From contig NC_052515.1 of NCBI RefSeq assembly GCF_014356525.2, positions 18,061,375 to 18,125,374 of the forward strand: a DNA stretch of 64,000 bases, in the 5' to 3' direction. Numbering within the stretch: the stretch's first letter is position 1; every line of letters begins with the position of its first letter. Below are positions 32,640-45,500 of this stretch, in pieces. The notes beneath the pieces were generated by a model. The model saw only the letters and a list, made by a program, of their open reading frames with translations, did no database searches and had not been told where the DNA came from. Source of the stretch: Nilaparvata lugens (Eukaryota > Arthropoda > Insecta > Hemiptera > Delphacidae). Position numbers and translations under genes: made by a program.

Positions 32640-34290
32640 TTTTTTCAAATTCAAATTTATTAGATAAAAAACACACTACATATTTAATAATACAAGTAAT
32701 ACTAAACAAATTCGAGATGATCCGTGTCGGGCTTCAAAAAGAAAATAAACTAGTGGCTCTCTGGGTTGGAGAACTCGCTCGAGAGCTTTTGAGACCCGCA
32801 ACTTTAAATTATAGAGTTGGTAAAAATAATGGAAACAGCTGAATATTTTTTTTCAAGAATAATTTGACAGTAGGTGTCATTGGGGATCCTATTTGAAATG
32901 AAAAAATACTCTATCGCTTCAACATCTTTGTCCCTCATATGAATCCAAATTCATTTTTTAAAATGAGAAGGTTGTCATGTGATACCTGATTTCGATACAG
33001 AGTTCCAAGAGAAAATGAATGGCGAAAACCGCACATTGATATCTCAACCCGTATCAGTTTGTTGAGGTGAAAGTTGTAAAATAAGTTGTATATTAACCAG
33101 CTGAAATCATGTGTCAGCGCATGATGGTCTGTCTGTGTGATAGCTTCCAAATAGCCTCAGCTGATGTTATCCTATTATATTAAGCGATCAATTTCTGTAT
33201 GTATGTATGTATTTATTTATGTATGTCCAACGGATCTCGAAAACGGCTCTAACGATTTTCACGAAATTTGTAACATAGTAGGTTTATGTTCTAAACCTAG
33301 GTTTAATTTTCTAGGTTTATGATATAAACAATCGATTGCACTAGGTCTCATCGCTGGGAAAACTCGCTGACGGACAAAAAAAGGATAATAATTATTCAGC
33401 CTTGGTAAAATAGCTGATAATTTAGTCGTCTGTCGATAATGTAAGTGAGTGAGCGAGTGCATGTGTGTGGGACTGAGACAAAATTATGACTCAGCTGTTG
33501 GACTAATGCAATCATTCAATCATGTACTTAGTGCCGGTTGCACAAAAGCCGGTTATATGTTAATCCTGATTAATTCCAGGAGAACTAATCAGAGAAGCCG
33601 TCTTTTTAAAATGGTCTTCTGGGCCGGTTGCACAAAAGCCGGTTTAATTTTAATCCTGATTAATTCGAAGAGAACCAATCAGAGAAGCCGTCTTTTTAAA
33701 ATGGTCTTTTCTGATTTGGTTCACGTGAAATTAATCAGGATTAAAACTTAACCGGATTTTGTGTAACCGGGCCTTTGTGAGAGAGATTTTTGCATTCCAC
33801 TGGGAATCTCAATCCACTGTGATTAGATAGAACCTTTCTGTATAAACTATAAATATATTATAATCTCCTTTTTCGTAATACATTTTTTATGTTTTTGTAC
33901 TCCAGAGCGAAGCTCTTAAATGAATTAATTGAAAAAACCAATGTACCTTGTAAAACAAATTCATATATTCTAGGCACCTTGGAAAAACTGTAGTAATTGC
34001 ATGCAATGGATTCTTCAGCTGAATAAATGATAAATCACAAGAATTTTCATTCTTATGCATTCTCAATGTAATTAGTTATATCCTGAAAAAGGACAAAGGA
34101 GTGAGTCAATTCTGTTGTCCAACGAACTTGACCTGTAAAAAGGTTTGAAGAATGCATGTTCAAAATTTGAAGCTGATTAATCAATTCTTCCTAAAGTTAT
34201 TGTAGAACATACAAACGGACGGACAACGATTTTGGCCTTCAGTAAGTCAAAAGTGGGAACTCGCTAACGCTCGTTCGATAATAATGATGT
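32640..34290. repeat. Patchwork of dispersed repeats
   Basis: 32745-33180 and 33960-34285 match the two halves of the repeat at 21050-21890, split by an inserted unit at about 33175-33915. That inserted unit matches 43258-43720 inside the hAT at 42683-47034. It contains (TATG)n near 33200, the sequence GGATCTCGAAAACGGCTC, and the MITE at 33532-33774. No genes. Confidence 0.65.
33532..33775. mobile_element. MITE with a partly duplicated left half
   Basis: The end GGCCGGTTGCACAAAAGCCG and the inverted right end GGATTTTGTGTAACCGGGCC define the element. The left ~85 bp is present twice in tandem (33532-33611 and about 33618-33702). A degenerate copy lies at 43460-43565. Confidence 0.75.
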
Positions 34291-35164
34291 TACAAAATGA
34301 ATAAATAAATCATGAATTAAAGTAATCATAATTAAAAAAACTTTAGCAAGTATCAATAGAGCAAAATTGCTACGATATGAGAAAAAAATATATAAGAGGG
34401 TAACTTTTTTCAACCTCCGATTGGTTAAAATAGAAGATAAATGTATATAAAAGAATAATTTTTCACCAAAAGTTACTTGAACTATACTTAAGATATTATT
34501 CAACATAATTGCAGAGAAGGTTGAGGCATTTTTCATACCAGGGGACCAGTCACCTAAACTCTCTTTATAAAATTCTGCCGTCAAAAGAGTTTGAGTGAGC
34601 TACGACGTTGTTTTGGAGCTCCCCGTTAGTATAGAAGCTCTACTCTTAAAGTCAAGTCTTAAGTTTAGGGAGGAGGTATAGGTAACTGGTGGCCAAGTCA
34701 GGTTTGTATGATGGGTGATCGAAATCATCCAATTTGATTGGCACTGTGTGTCATGCATCACAACGATTTCATAAGTCATTCATTCGAGACCATTCATGTA
34801 CATCATCACTTGTAACGTTTTCTGCGTAAACTTGAAACATTTTTCGTTAGATTCACGCTGTACTATTGCATTTTCTTGCAAAAACTAATATCGCTACGAA
34901 AATAGCACTTGGCGGCAGACTCGAGTGTGGCGGCCATTTTCAGAGTCTATAACTTGACAACAATTGACGATCTGGCCGCACCGATCTCAGGGCGTTTGGG
35001 GGGGGATATGCTGTTCAGCTCTGTGAAAGTCGCCCCTATACTGCTTGTCTGTATCTTATGATAATTTGAGATCGGAGGTTGTGAAAAAAATAATCCTCGT
35101 AGATAATAATATGTGCTGCAGTCGTGCACATGGGTTATTTAATAGCAGGGAAGATGATGTACAG

Positions 35165-36520
35165 TACTTATAGGCGTCCCGTAGCTTTGCCTCCGTGACT
35201 TTGGAACGGCATAATGGCAAGGTATGGTTCGCGGGGTAATATTCACGGCTTTGCAAAAAATATCAGGCTTCGGAGACCCTAGCTTCCTAGATGAAGGAAG
35301 CTCCCTACAAACAGAGATTCTTCATGAATGAGAGAGTTGCAACGTATCACCAACAATGTAAAGAGCATCTTGAACGAATGTCAGCTGATAAGCTGTGTTG
35401 CGCTGAAAGGACGTAACTCCAAAAAGCTCCTTCGGTTGCATCCCGTTGGTTTTGAGAAGATACAAAAGAGAATTTGTTGCTTATGGAGAGATACATTTTC
35501 AAAAATGTTCGATGTTTTTGAACGGATAGTATTGTAGTCTAGAGGCCCTCCGTCGATAGGAAAAGCTACAGGACCCGGACTGTAGTAATTGAGGATCAAG
35601 AAGACATTAATCACTTCCATAATGTACTGACCACAAACATTGTCGCCTATGGCGATCTTGACGTAGCCTTTGTCGCCCCAGGCGGGACCCCACGAGTTGC
35701 GCACTATGTAGTGTGGCGTTGGAGCCGTCATGTCGTATCCCACAATCTGCACAGCGTGGTTCAGCTCGAAGGGGTCGCCGCTGCAGTGGAACTGCACAAC
35801 ACCGCCCACGTAGAACTGCCAAGTCAGCGCGTTCACTGCCACCGCCAGCGGCCCGTGAAACGCCAGCAGACGACGCATCTCGTCCTCATTCCTGACCAGT
35901 CTGCAAAGTAGATCATTCTACTTCAACGACTTTCGAGTTCTTCAAAAACAATACATTCGTCAAAATAATACAATTAATAAATTGGGTTGATTGAATGAAA
36001 ACTAGAATCTAGTGACTATCAGTTACAATACGCGTCCCGTAGCTTTACCTCAGTTACATTGTAACGGCATATAGGCAAGGTATGGTTCGCGGGGTGATAT
36101 TCGCTCCAGAGTACCTAGATCCCTAGATGGAGAAAGCTCCCTACAGAGCTTCCTTCAAGGAAGCTCCATACACACAGAGATAGTATACTTCATGTTGAAA
36201 TCTGATAAGATGCTGTACAGATGTAACAGATCAGTTGGCAGTCTTTAGTTGGTTAACAAGCGCACACGAAATTGTATAGCTTTACTGTGCATGTTTTCGG
36301 ATCAACACGTTGCTTTTGAGAAGATACAAAAGAGCATCTGTTGCTTTGGAAAAATACATTAAAGCTTCTTGTGTATCTTTTCGGATGCAACACGTTACTT
36401 TTGAGAAGATACGAAAGAGCATCATTTGCTAATGGTAAGATACATTTTCAAAAATGTTCCATGTTGTATAGTCTAGTGGCCCACCGCCGATGGGTAAAAT
36501 TACAGGACACGGACTGTAGC
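35165..36520. repeat. Segmental duplication flanking a cathepsin exon
   Basis: A block at about 35165-35595 is repeated in direct orientation and the same order at about 36029-36520. Both copies contain GCGTCCCGTAGCTTT, CAAGGTATGGTTCGCGGGGT, GAAGCTCCCTACA, a GAAGATACAAAAGAG segment, and a segment ending GGACTGTAG. The duplicated blocks bracket coding exon 35632-35900. Several stretches keep an open frame on the minus strand in both copies. Confidence 0.7.
35632..35900 (-). CDS. Cathepsin O-like gene, His/Asn exon
   Basis: It encodes LVRNEDEM through GDNVC plus one base. It contains the S2-pocket region, the catalytic His and Asn, and is markedly GC-rich compared with its surroundings. A GTCAGT donor follows. 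Without splicing, the open frame continues for another ~75 codons into a duplicated block, so an unspliced alternative C-terminus is possible. Confidence 0.85.
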
Positions 36521-39500
36521 TATACAAATAAGATTGTACAGCTGAATCGAATCATATCATTCGCTAGAAATTACGCAGAACTAGCAATTGCTAGCATTTA
36601 TTCAATTGCCCTATTCATATTGCCCATCAGAGTATAGTAGAATATGAATATTAATCAATATCAAAATTCTTGTCTCCTACATACAGTGTCCAACGAAAGG
36701 TGTAACAACTGAAAACCATAAATTCTACATGAAATTTGCAAAAAAATGTTCAGTAAGTTTCTTAGTACCGTAGATAACTCCTTGTATAATCTGGCAATAA
36801 AATTTAATTAGATTTTGTTTCTTCGTGTTCTTCCTTCTCATTCTTGTAGCGTATTTTTAGTATCTATTTTTGATTCATTTGACTTTTATTTTCAATAAAT
36901 CTAATTGTTAAATAATGTTTGTATCCTTTTTTTCAATTTTTTAATAGTCGTTTTAATAGTAGATTATAGAGAGTGTCGCACGAAAATTGTAACAGCCGAA
37001 GACCATATATTCTACATAACATTTGCAAAAAATGTGAACTTCTCTAGATTCCAACTACGGATCAGTAAGTAGAACGTCTGGTATTAATACACATTTTGGG
37101 ATGAAGGTTAAAAGATTTAACTTTTGAATCAAAACATGGAAGTATACTTACGATGAGCATGAATAGTCTGACACTTGTACACCAGAGACAGCCCTGAAAA
37201 AATAATTATTTGATTTATTATCTTTGAACAGTTTTGAAATGATAATAAGTATAATGAAAACAAGTTACAAGATACATAGTTTATCAATTTAGAGTGAAAA
37301 TCTTCGATTCTCTCAAATACATCATTCTTAGTTCTATAGGAACACAGTTGTTATGACAAAATATTGTTATATAATTGTGACAGAATAATATACAATTTAT
37401 TGAACAGTCAACTTATCTAATTGATTAAATATTTCCAATCTACAATCACAACACGTCTTGAAGGTGAAATTTACAATGAGATTATTTCTACTGAAAACTA
37501 ATTAGGCCTATATTCAAGGAATGTTTGCTTATTGAAAAGCAAACATTGTACAATATCTACAATATTACTTTCTATCGTACTTTGTACGATATCTACTTTT
37601 TCTTGTCAAATAGTTGAATTTTGATGAACGGAAGTATGAATACCAATATTTACAATGACAACTACAGAGACATCTACCTCCAACTGTCAGCATTGGTTGA
37701 ATGGAGGACATTTATTTGTAAACTAGCAGGTAACCCGTGCTCCGCAAGGGCCAGTTTAAAGCACAAATATATTGAATTTAGTTTCATAATTCCATCCTGA
37801 CATTGAAAGTATTGTCAACACTTTCATTCAAAGTTTCAACAATATCTGTAATAATTTACAATAGAAAAATGAAGATGTTGACAGTTCAAAATTAAACTCA
37901 CTGTAACATTCAAAAAGGAATAAATGAAAGTCTTAGATGTCATGATGTTCATATACTTTGAAATCTCTTCCCGGTGGTTCGGAAACTACCTTAAAATTTG
38001 GGTTAATTCATCTCTCATTATCATCCTTTCCATTACCATCGAATGAAAATGTATTTTTGTCATTTGAAATACATACAACATGTGGCTCATGTGCATCATC
38101 CTCAGCAAAAACTGGAAATAAAGCTGACAATTAATTGAAAATATCTGCATTTTTGGACGGAAAATTGGACTAGAAGTGAAGACTTCAACTATTTTTAGGA
38201 ACTTGTTACTACCGATTCATGGAAATTTTAGAGAGTACCGCTTTGGACTAAGCCAATTATTCATTTCTCATCAAAGTAATATTATGATTTGTGATAATTG
38301 ATGAAGAAACAAATAAAAGTATGATATCAAATTGTCTTTTTTCTTTAGGGCTTCGGCTATATGATGCCATTATCAAGAATTGATTTTTTTTGTGAATAAA
38401 CAATTCTAAAAAGGGTACTTAGATTTGTATTTTTATTTATAAAAGTATGATAGTATTATAGATACCGGTACAAGATATTTGAGTGAGCTAAGAAATGCTC
38501 ACTTTTGTATTCTAATAATCATATTATTATTTGTAATTGATGAACAATAAGATAAATAATAGAATTATTGACACACAATACTCGAGTAAACTAAAAATGC
38601 TCACTTTTGTATTTTACAAGTTCCATCCTGCAATGTTAGTGGATAGATCTTCTCCTTGGTCACTTTGATCTTATTGTCTTTCAGCCATTGGGCCAGACTG
38701 CAGATGTCTCCTCCATTACATCCCTGGTTTCCATATCCAGCGCAGTCGATCACCTCATAACACAACATACTCATTAATAGAAAACAAAGAAAGTCAAGAA
38801 AAAATGTATAAGAAAAGAGGAAAGGGAAATAGTTATTTGCGCAACTAGTGCGCAAAATGACACTTTGCTGCACCAAAAGAAAAGTGTAGTAAAGGAACCT
38901 TACGCACGTATTACACATTAAATTTCTCCTATAGTTAGCATTAAATATGAAAAGTGAGTAGTTGGGGATGAAAATGTCCTGAATTCATCAAATGTTTGTT
39001 TGTAATTGTGTAGTAATTAAATATAACAAATTTATTGATTTTAGAATGGCTAAATCAATTGAAAATTTATATTCCATTAATAATTTCAATTTATTTCCTA
39101 ATTAATACAAATTATTTAAAAAGCTGATATTGTTTTAATTTCTAAATAATTTTATAAACAATTAATTGATTTCTTAATTAGAATGATTATTCATTAAAAT
39201 AATGAATATTTAATTGACCGAGCGAAGTGAGGTCTAAGATTCAAGTTGACGGTTTGGCATTTCTCTTAATGTTTTAATGTTTAAATGTTTGAATGTTTAA
39301 ATGTTTAAATGTTTAAGGGCCGTTTGCACAGTATAGATTGCTAAACTCGATTAAGTTAATCGATTTTAAGTTAATCTGACAGTTTAAACTTGAATCGGTT
39401 TTCTCAGTGCATTTACTTATCCAGTTTAAGTTAAACTAGTTTAGCGTTAAGTTGGTAATAGAATGTCATTGTTTATAATATCAGGAAGGCTGATTTTTAC

Positions 39501-42500
39501 AGGAAATTTGTTATTTGTTTACAAACCATCAGTAAATTGAGGTTATGTAGCTACTATTTTCTTGTTCAAAATCCACAGAGCTGTAAGCTGTACGGTAATA
39601 AGAAAAAAAATAAAATTAAGAAATTCATTAAAAACTTATGTTTAGTTGGCACCAAAAAATATATTTTCGAATGTAAAATAAAAAAGTTATTTTGTTACGC
39701 TTGAATCTACTACGGTCTTTCTCGTTTATTAGAAATCTCTCGAAAGCAAAATATCTCAGTTATGTGTTATTAAAAATATGTTTTCTAATCAAAGACCACT
39801 GTTGAAAATTGTCTTTATTTCTATCAAGTGGTTTATTAAATCAAATACTAAATTGGCAGTTGCTTTACTCAAGCAAAACAGTTGAAAAAATTCTCTATCA
39901 TACCAGAAGTTTAAACTATTTATTTTTTGCCCAATTTTTCTCAGTTTCAAAATTTCTTTGCAGTCATCTTTATCAATCGCATTGAAAACTTCTATCAATT
40001 CCTCCATTATAATTATTTTTACATTCAAATAATGATTCACTATAACCATAGAGAAACAATAGCGTAATTATGCTATCGTTTCTCTATGCTATAACCGAAA
40101 TAATTATTTATTATTGTCTACATGAGCAATAAAAACAACCATCGAAAAATAATTTACTATTAGCTGTTTTCCCATCAAATCTTCACAGATTTTAAGTTAA
40201 TCCAAAATATTTGGTTCAAACTACCTGCTTTGGAGGTTTAAACTTTCCCAGAGTTTAAACTCAATACAGAGTTTAAACTGATACTGTGCAAACGAAATTT
40301 TAGTTTAAACCAAAAAATCCAGATTTGGTTTAAGCTTTAGCTTAATGTTCCTTCTTAAATTGCGCGTCGACGTATATACAAGGATTTTGGAACTTTTACA
40401 TTTCAAGGATAATATCAAAGGAAAAAGGAGCCTCCTTCATACGCCAATATTAGAGTAAAAATCAGACTATAGAATTATTCATCATAAATCAGCTGTCGAG
40501 TGGATTATAAATAGCATGCTATGACGCATGCAATATTCAATATCTCAAAGTAACTTGGTAAAAAATCAGCAGCTGTTTAGACTATAAATTGCATGCCTCA
40601 TTGAATGCAATTTTTATGCACTATCAAATAGGATGCAAAGAATTTATAACAGCTTGTCTGGGCGCCTAGATGTCTTCTGGTTTTCTCGCGCTAAATTCCG
40701 GAAAGCGTTATTATGAGAATTAAATCTTGTGTAAGCATGATCTGATCAATAAATTAAATAGTTGGTGTATCAGTGTGGATGTGCATAATATGGTTTGAGA
40801 CGTCGTTCAGTTATAAATGTTATTTATTCTATTGATAAAATTTTTGTTTATTATTTGTTGATATATTCTTTAATTTTTATAAGTTTTGGAATTTTGAATT
40901 CTCAATTTGTTTTATTTTTACTTTTTTCATAAGTATTTAAAATCTTTGTATTTTTCATTTTTGAATTAGGTGATACTTTTGTTGTTTGTATTATTTATTA
41001 ATGCATAAGTTAGTATTATTTTTATAATAATTTTTTTTTCATTTGTATCTGTACAATTTTTATTGTTAAGGAGACATATTTGGGAGAACCCGTTGTCTCC
41101 ATTGTGAATAAAGAAATAAATAAATGAACTATTGATTGCGTGCAATAACGCATGCAATTAATAACTAAAATAACATAGTATTTTCTCTCGAACTTTCTCT
41201 GCTTTGAACTTGGGCTGCCCTGTTGCCAGTATGTCTTGAAGGAGATTAGCTTTTGATGTTAGCATTTTTGATACACCAACCCCAACAGCTATAACCGTTT
41301 TCACACCGATATCTCGCCGACACGACATACAGACAGGATGGACAGTATAAGAGGAGGCTGCGGTTTATAGCTGCGCGAGGTCTACTGTTCACAGAACTAC
41401 TAGTATTTTTTAAATATAATATAATTGAATATATTTATAAATTATAATATATTAAATATAATATGAGTATTTATTAATAGATAATTAATAAATTAATAAT
41501 CGAACTAATTTTTTTTTTTTATTGTCAATACTATAGCTATCTAGTCTAGAGACTAATGAGCTAATTTTTTCTATCCTAACATACTACTTTAAAATGTTAA
41601 TAGCGAATATCTCATTAGATATTCTTACTGATATTGATTGTTTAATTAATATGTACACTTATGACTGTACTATAGAAGCTAGATTCACTCAATCACTGCT
41701 CTGCTCTTTCACTGGACACTAATTGAACAAGCACTACACTAGCTCATACGGTTTCCTCCTTTTGAGCCTCCGCACCAACCCTCCATTGTCTAGCAGCTGG
41801 ATCACCTCAACGTTGTCGTGTTGGTGCAGTCGCCCCTCGTGCCTCTCCGCATGCCTCTGGATCTCGGTGGACACCAGGTCGACGTGCAGGTCTCTATGAA
41901 GATCGCTGTTCCTGACATACCAAGGAGCATCCACAATGTTCCTCAGCACCTTGTTCTGGAACCGTTGTATTACATTGATGTTGCTGTCTTTGGTACACCC
42001 CCAAAGTTGTATACCATATGTCCATAATGGCTTTAGTATCTGTTTGTACAGAAGTACTTTGTTTTGGATTTGTAAGTTGGAGTTTTTACCGATCAGCCAA
42101 TACAGCTTCTTATATTTGATTCCAAGTTCCTCTCTCTTCTTCTTGACATGGGCCTTCCAGCGAAGCTTTGCGTCCAAGGTCATACCTAGATACTTGGCAT
42201 CATTGGCATATGGCACAACTTGGTTGTTAATTGTTATTGGTATTGGCAGGTCCTTCTTATTGGTGAAGTTGATGTGAATCGACTTTGCTTCATTTAGTTT
42301 CATCCTCCACTTTCTAGTCCAATCTTGAATTTTGTTGATGGATCTCTGTAGTTTTTCTGTTGCAATATGAATATTACTGTCTACTGATAATATGGCTGTA
42401 TCGTCTGCAAATGTTGCTGTAGTATTCTCATCAAGGCTGGGAATATCGCTGGTATAGAGTAGGTAGAGAAATGGTCCTAGAACACTTCCTTGAGGAACTC

Positions 42501-45500
42501 CTGCTTTTATTTCCTTCAAATCAGAATATGAATTTTCATGCCTGACTCTAAAGTATCTGTCAGTCAGATAGGATTTTAATATATCTGTAAATTGCTTTGG
42601 TAGCACTTTTTTCAGTTTGAAAAGAAGACCTTCATGCCACACTTTATCAAAAGCTTGCCCTATATCAAGGAAAGCTGCTGAACAGGGGTGCCCAGCCTCC
42701 CCAAGGGCAATGACGCAAGCCCCCCCAATTCAAGTGTAATGCCCCCCCCCCAAAGTACCCCAATTCCCAACCCTTTAGTTTTCAACATTAGTCAGTGTAT
42801 GACAATAAAATTCACATCTTACATTCTAATCTTCTAAATGACATTATTTACCTTTGGTCTTGTGAGGAGTTCTTTCTGTTTTCATAATATTGTAAAAATA
42901 TATACCATCGTTCCTTATCTCTTTTAAAATAGAAATAAAGTATCTTTTTGATATCATTTTTGAGACTAGCAGTGCACCCGTTCTTGTTCGGGAGGACTAG
43001 AAAGTACTAAATTACATCAGGAAAAACTACATGACAAATATTTTAATAGGATATTGAAAGATAAGTAGGGGTGGCTTTGCTTTTTGAATGTTAAGGTTAC
43101 TTATAAAAAGTTGAATAATAATATAATTGATAATTCTTTATTGCAAAAGAATATTGCATAGCAATTTTGGTACCTAAACATTCATACTAATTTGGAACGA
43201 TTTTATTCATACAATATATAATGTCGGCAAGCTTAGGTATTCTAAATCCTATAATATAAAACGAGCGATTTCTGTTGAGATGTTTTGATGTTTAAATGTT
43301 TAAATGTTTAGATGTTTATGTTTGTATTTCACCGGATCTCGAAAACGGCTCTAACGATTCTCACGAAATTTAGAACATAGTAGGTTTATAATATAATAAT
43401 TCGATTGCACTAGGTTTCATCCCTGGGGAAACTCGCTGAAGGACATTGAAAAAATTTATCAATTTCAATCCTGATTAATTCCAGTAGAACCAATCACATA
43501 AGCTATCTTCTTGAGATGGTCTTCTGTGATTTGTTTCGTGAAATTAATCAGGATTAATTTAACATGCTTTTGTGAGAGAAATTTTTGCATTCCTCTAGGA
43601 ATCAATCTCAATCCACTGTGATTAGATAGAACCTTTCTGTATGAACTATGAATATTTATTATAATTTCTTCTTTCGTAATAATTTGTATATGCTTTTGTA
43701 GGTACTCCAGAGCGGAGCTCGGTGCCCCGATATTTATCATAAATTGGAACAGGTTGTCACTGATGTTGTGTTGTTGATAGTATTTACTTTTTAACATTAC
43801 AGGAGTAAATAACACAAGTCGAAATCTTTAAATGGTTTGATTTTTGGAATAAAGATATCATCTGAACAAGTACATTTTGTAAATTCTATTTATTAATACC
43901 AAATATCGGGGCACCGAGCTTTGCTCGTTATTTATTCATTGATAAACAGAACTCAATTCTTTAAATGATTGGGGAAGGACTAACAGGCACAGCCCAAAAC
44001 TGTTTCTTCCCCGAATTTTGATTTATACACTATAAAATTTATAGTTGGAATATTTTATATTCCAAAAAGTAGGATACACTTGAATTCAAGTGAAATTTTT
44101 AGTCCAAATATTTGAAAACATAAAACTTCTAATTTGGATTGTTTACATACCAAATAGAATAACAAAATAACACTCACTAATCACTTAGAACTGTAAAATA
44201 ATGATTAACTTTGAATATTAAGATATATACCATCTCATTTCAACAAATCAGATTACTGTATTTTGATCGAGTCAATTAAAATTTCTAGATTTCTCGCGAG
44301 ATACGATAAGCTAATTGATTACACAGCTGATCTCCCACACAGGCACACGCATCTTCTGTTATCGACAGACGACGAAATCATCATCTATTTTTCCAAGGAT
44401 GAATTATCCTTTTCATGTCCTTCAGGGAGTTATCTCAGGGATGAGACCTAGTGCAATCGAATTTTGATATCATAAACCTACTATATTCTGAATTTCGTGA
44501 AAATCGTTAGAGCCGTTTCCGAGATCCGTTGAACATGAATAACCATATAACCAGATAGCCAGATATAAAAATAGAAAAATATAAACAGATATATAGAAAT
44601 TGCTCGCTTAATATAATAGGATAACAACTTATAGTCCAGTCAAATGGTCGTTTTTCAGGAACCAGCCCTGAAAGAATTTTTTTCTGTGGTTCTATATGTA
44701 TTTTGGGGCACTGAATTCTAATCTGAAATTTGCTGACACGCAAGAGGGCGACTTCACCCCCAAAATTTTGGACTTTTTTAAGTTTTCCATTTAATCTCGA
44801 GAACCTTGAATTTTTCGAGAAAAAGCATTCTCTATATAACATTAAAGATAATTAAATTTCCAATGAATTGAGTGGTAGCGCAGGACTACTTCTTGGATTT
44901 TTTATCTGAAGTGTTCCAAAAGATACGCAACTTTAAATGTGCGAGAAATTTGTGATATTTCCCCCATTTTCACAGTCTCGCATATGCAACGGTGCGTATC
45001 TTGTGGAACACATCAGATAAAAAATCCAAAAAGTAGTCGATGTTGTGATTAATTTTCTCCTCTTTTCACTCCCATAAATTATACTTCTGTTTCCAATACC
45101 GTTAAAAAGTTACAGCCAATTGAATGATTAGGTATCTTTATTTTCTAATTTTTCTTGCGATTTTACTGTCATTAAAGAGTCTCTAAAATGAGTACAATAC
45201 ATGATAGAAACTTGCGATTGGTCTTAAATGAGAGAAAATTTCATGCTCTATAAGCTGAGTTGCCTTAAATTGATCTTGAATTATTGTTTATATCGAAAAA
45301 CTGTCAAGACTGTGAAAATAAGAAAAATATCGCAAATTTCTTGATTTTTGAAACAAACGTATCTTACTTCACGATTATATTTTTACAAAAATCATTCACC
45401 TCCCATAAAAGAGGAGATTATTTTCTTCAAATCAAGACCAAGTATCATTTTGAGTTACCGACAGTTTTGAATATAGAAATCGGTCATTTTTCTATGCATT

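Noticed and set aside
33449..33751. 100-residue plus-strand frame with an internal peptide repeat
   Set aside because: Translation of the tandemly duplicated half of a MITE.
43465..43815. 116-residue minus-strand frame inside the hAT
   Set aside because: Assembled from a MITE fragment and a palindromic repeat shared with 33.5-33.9 kb. No family similarity.
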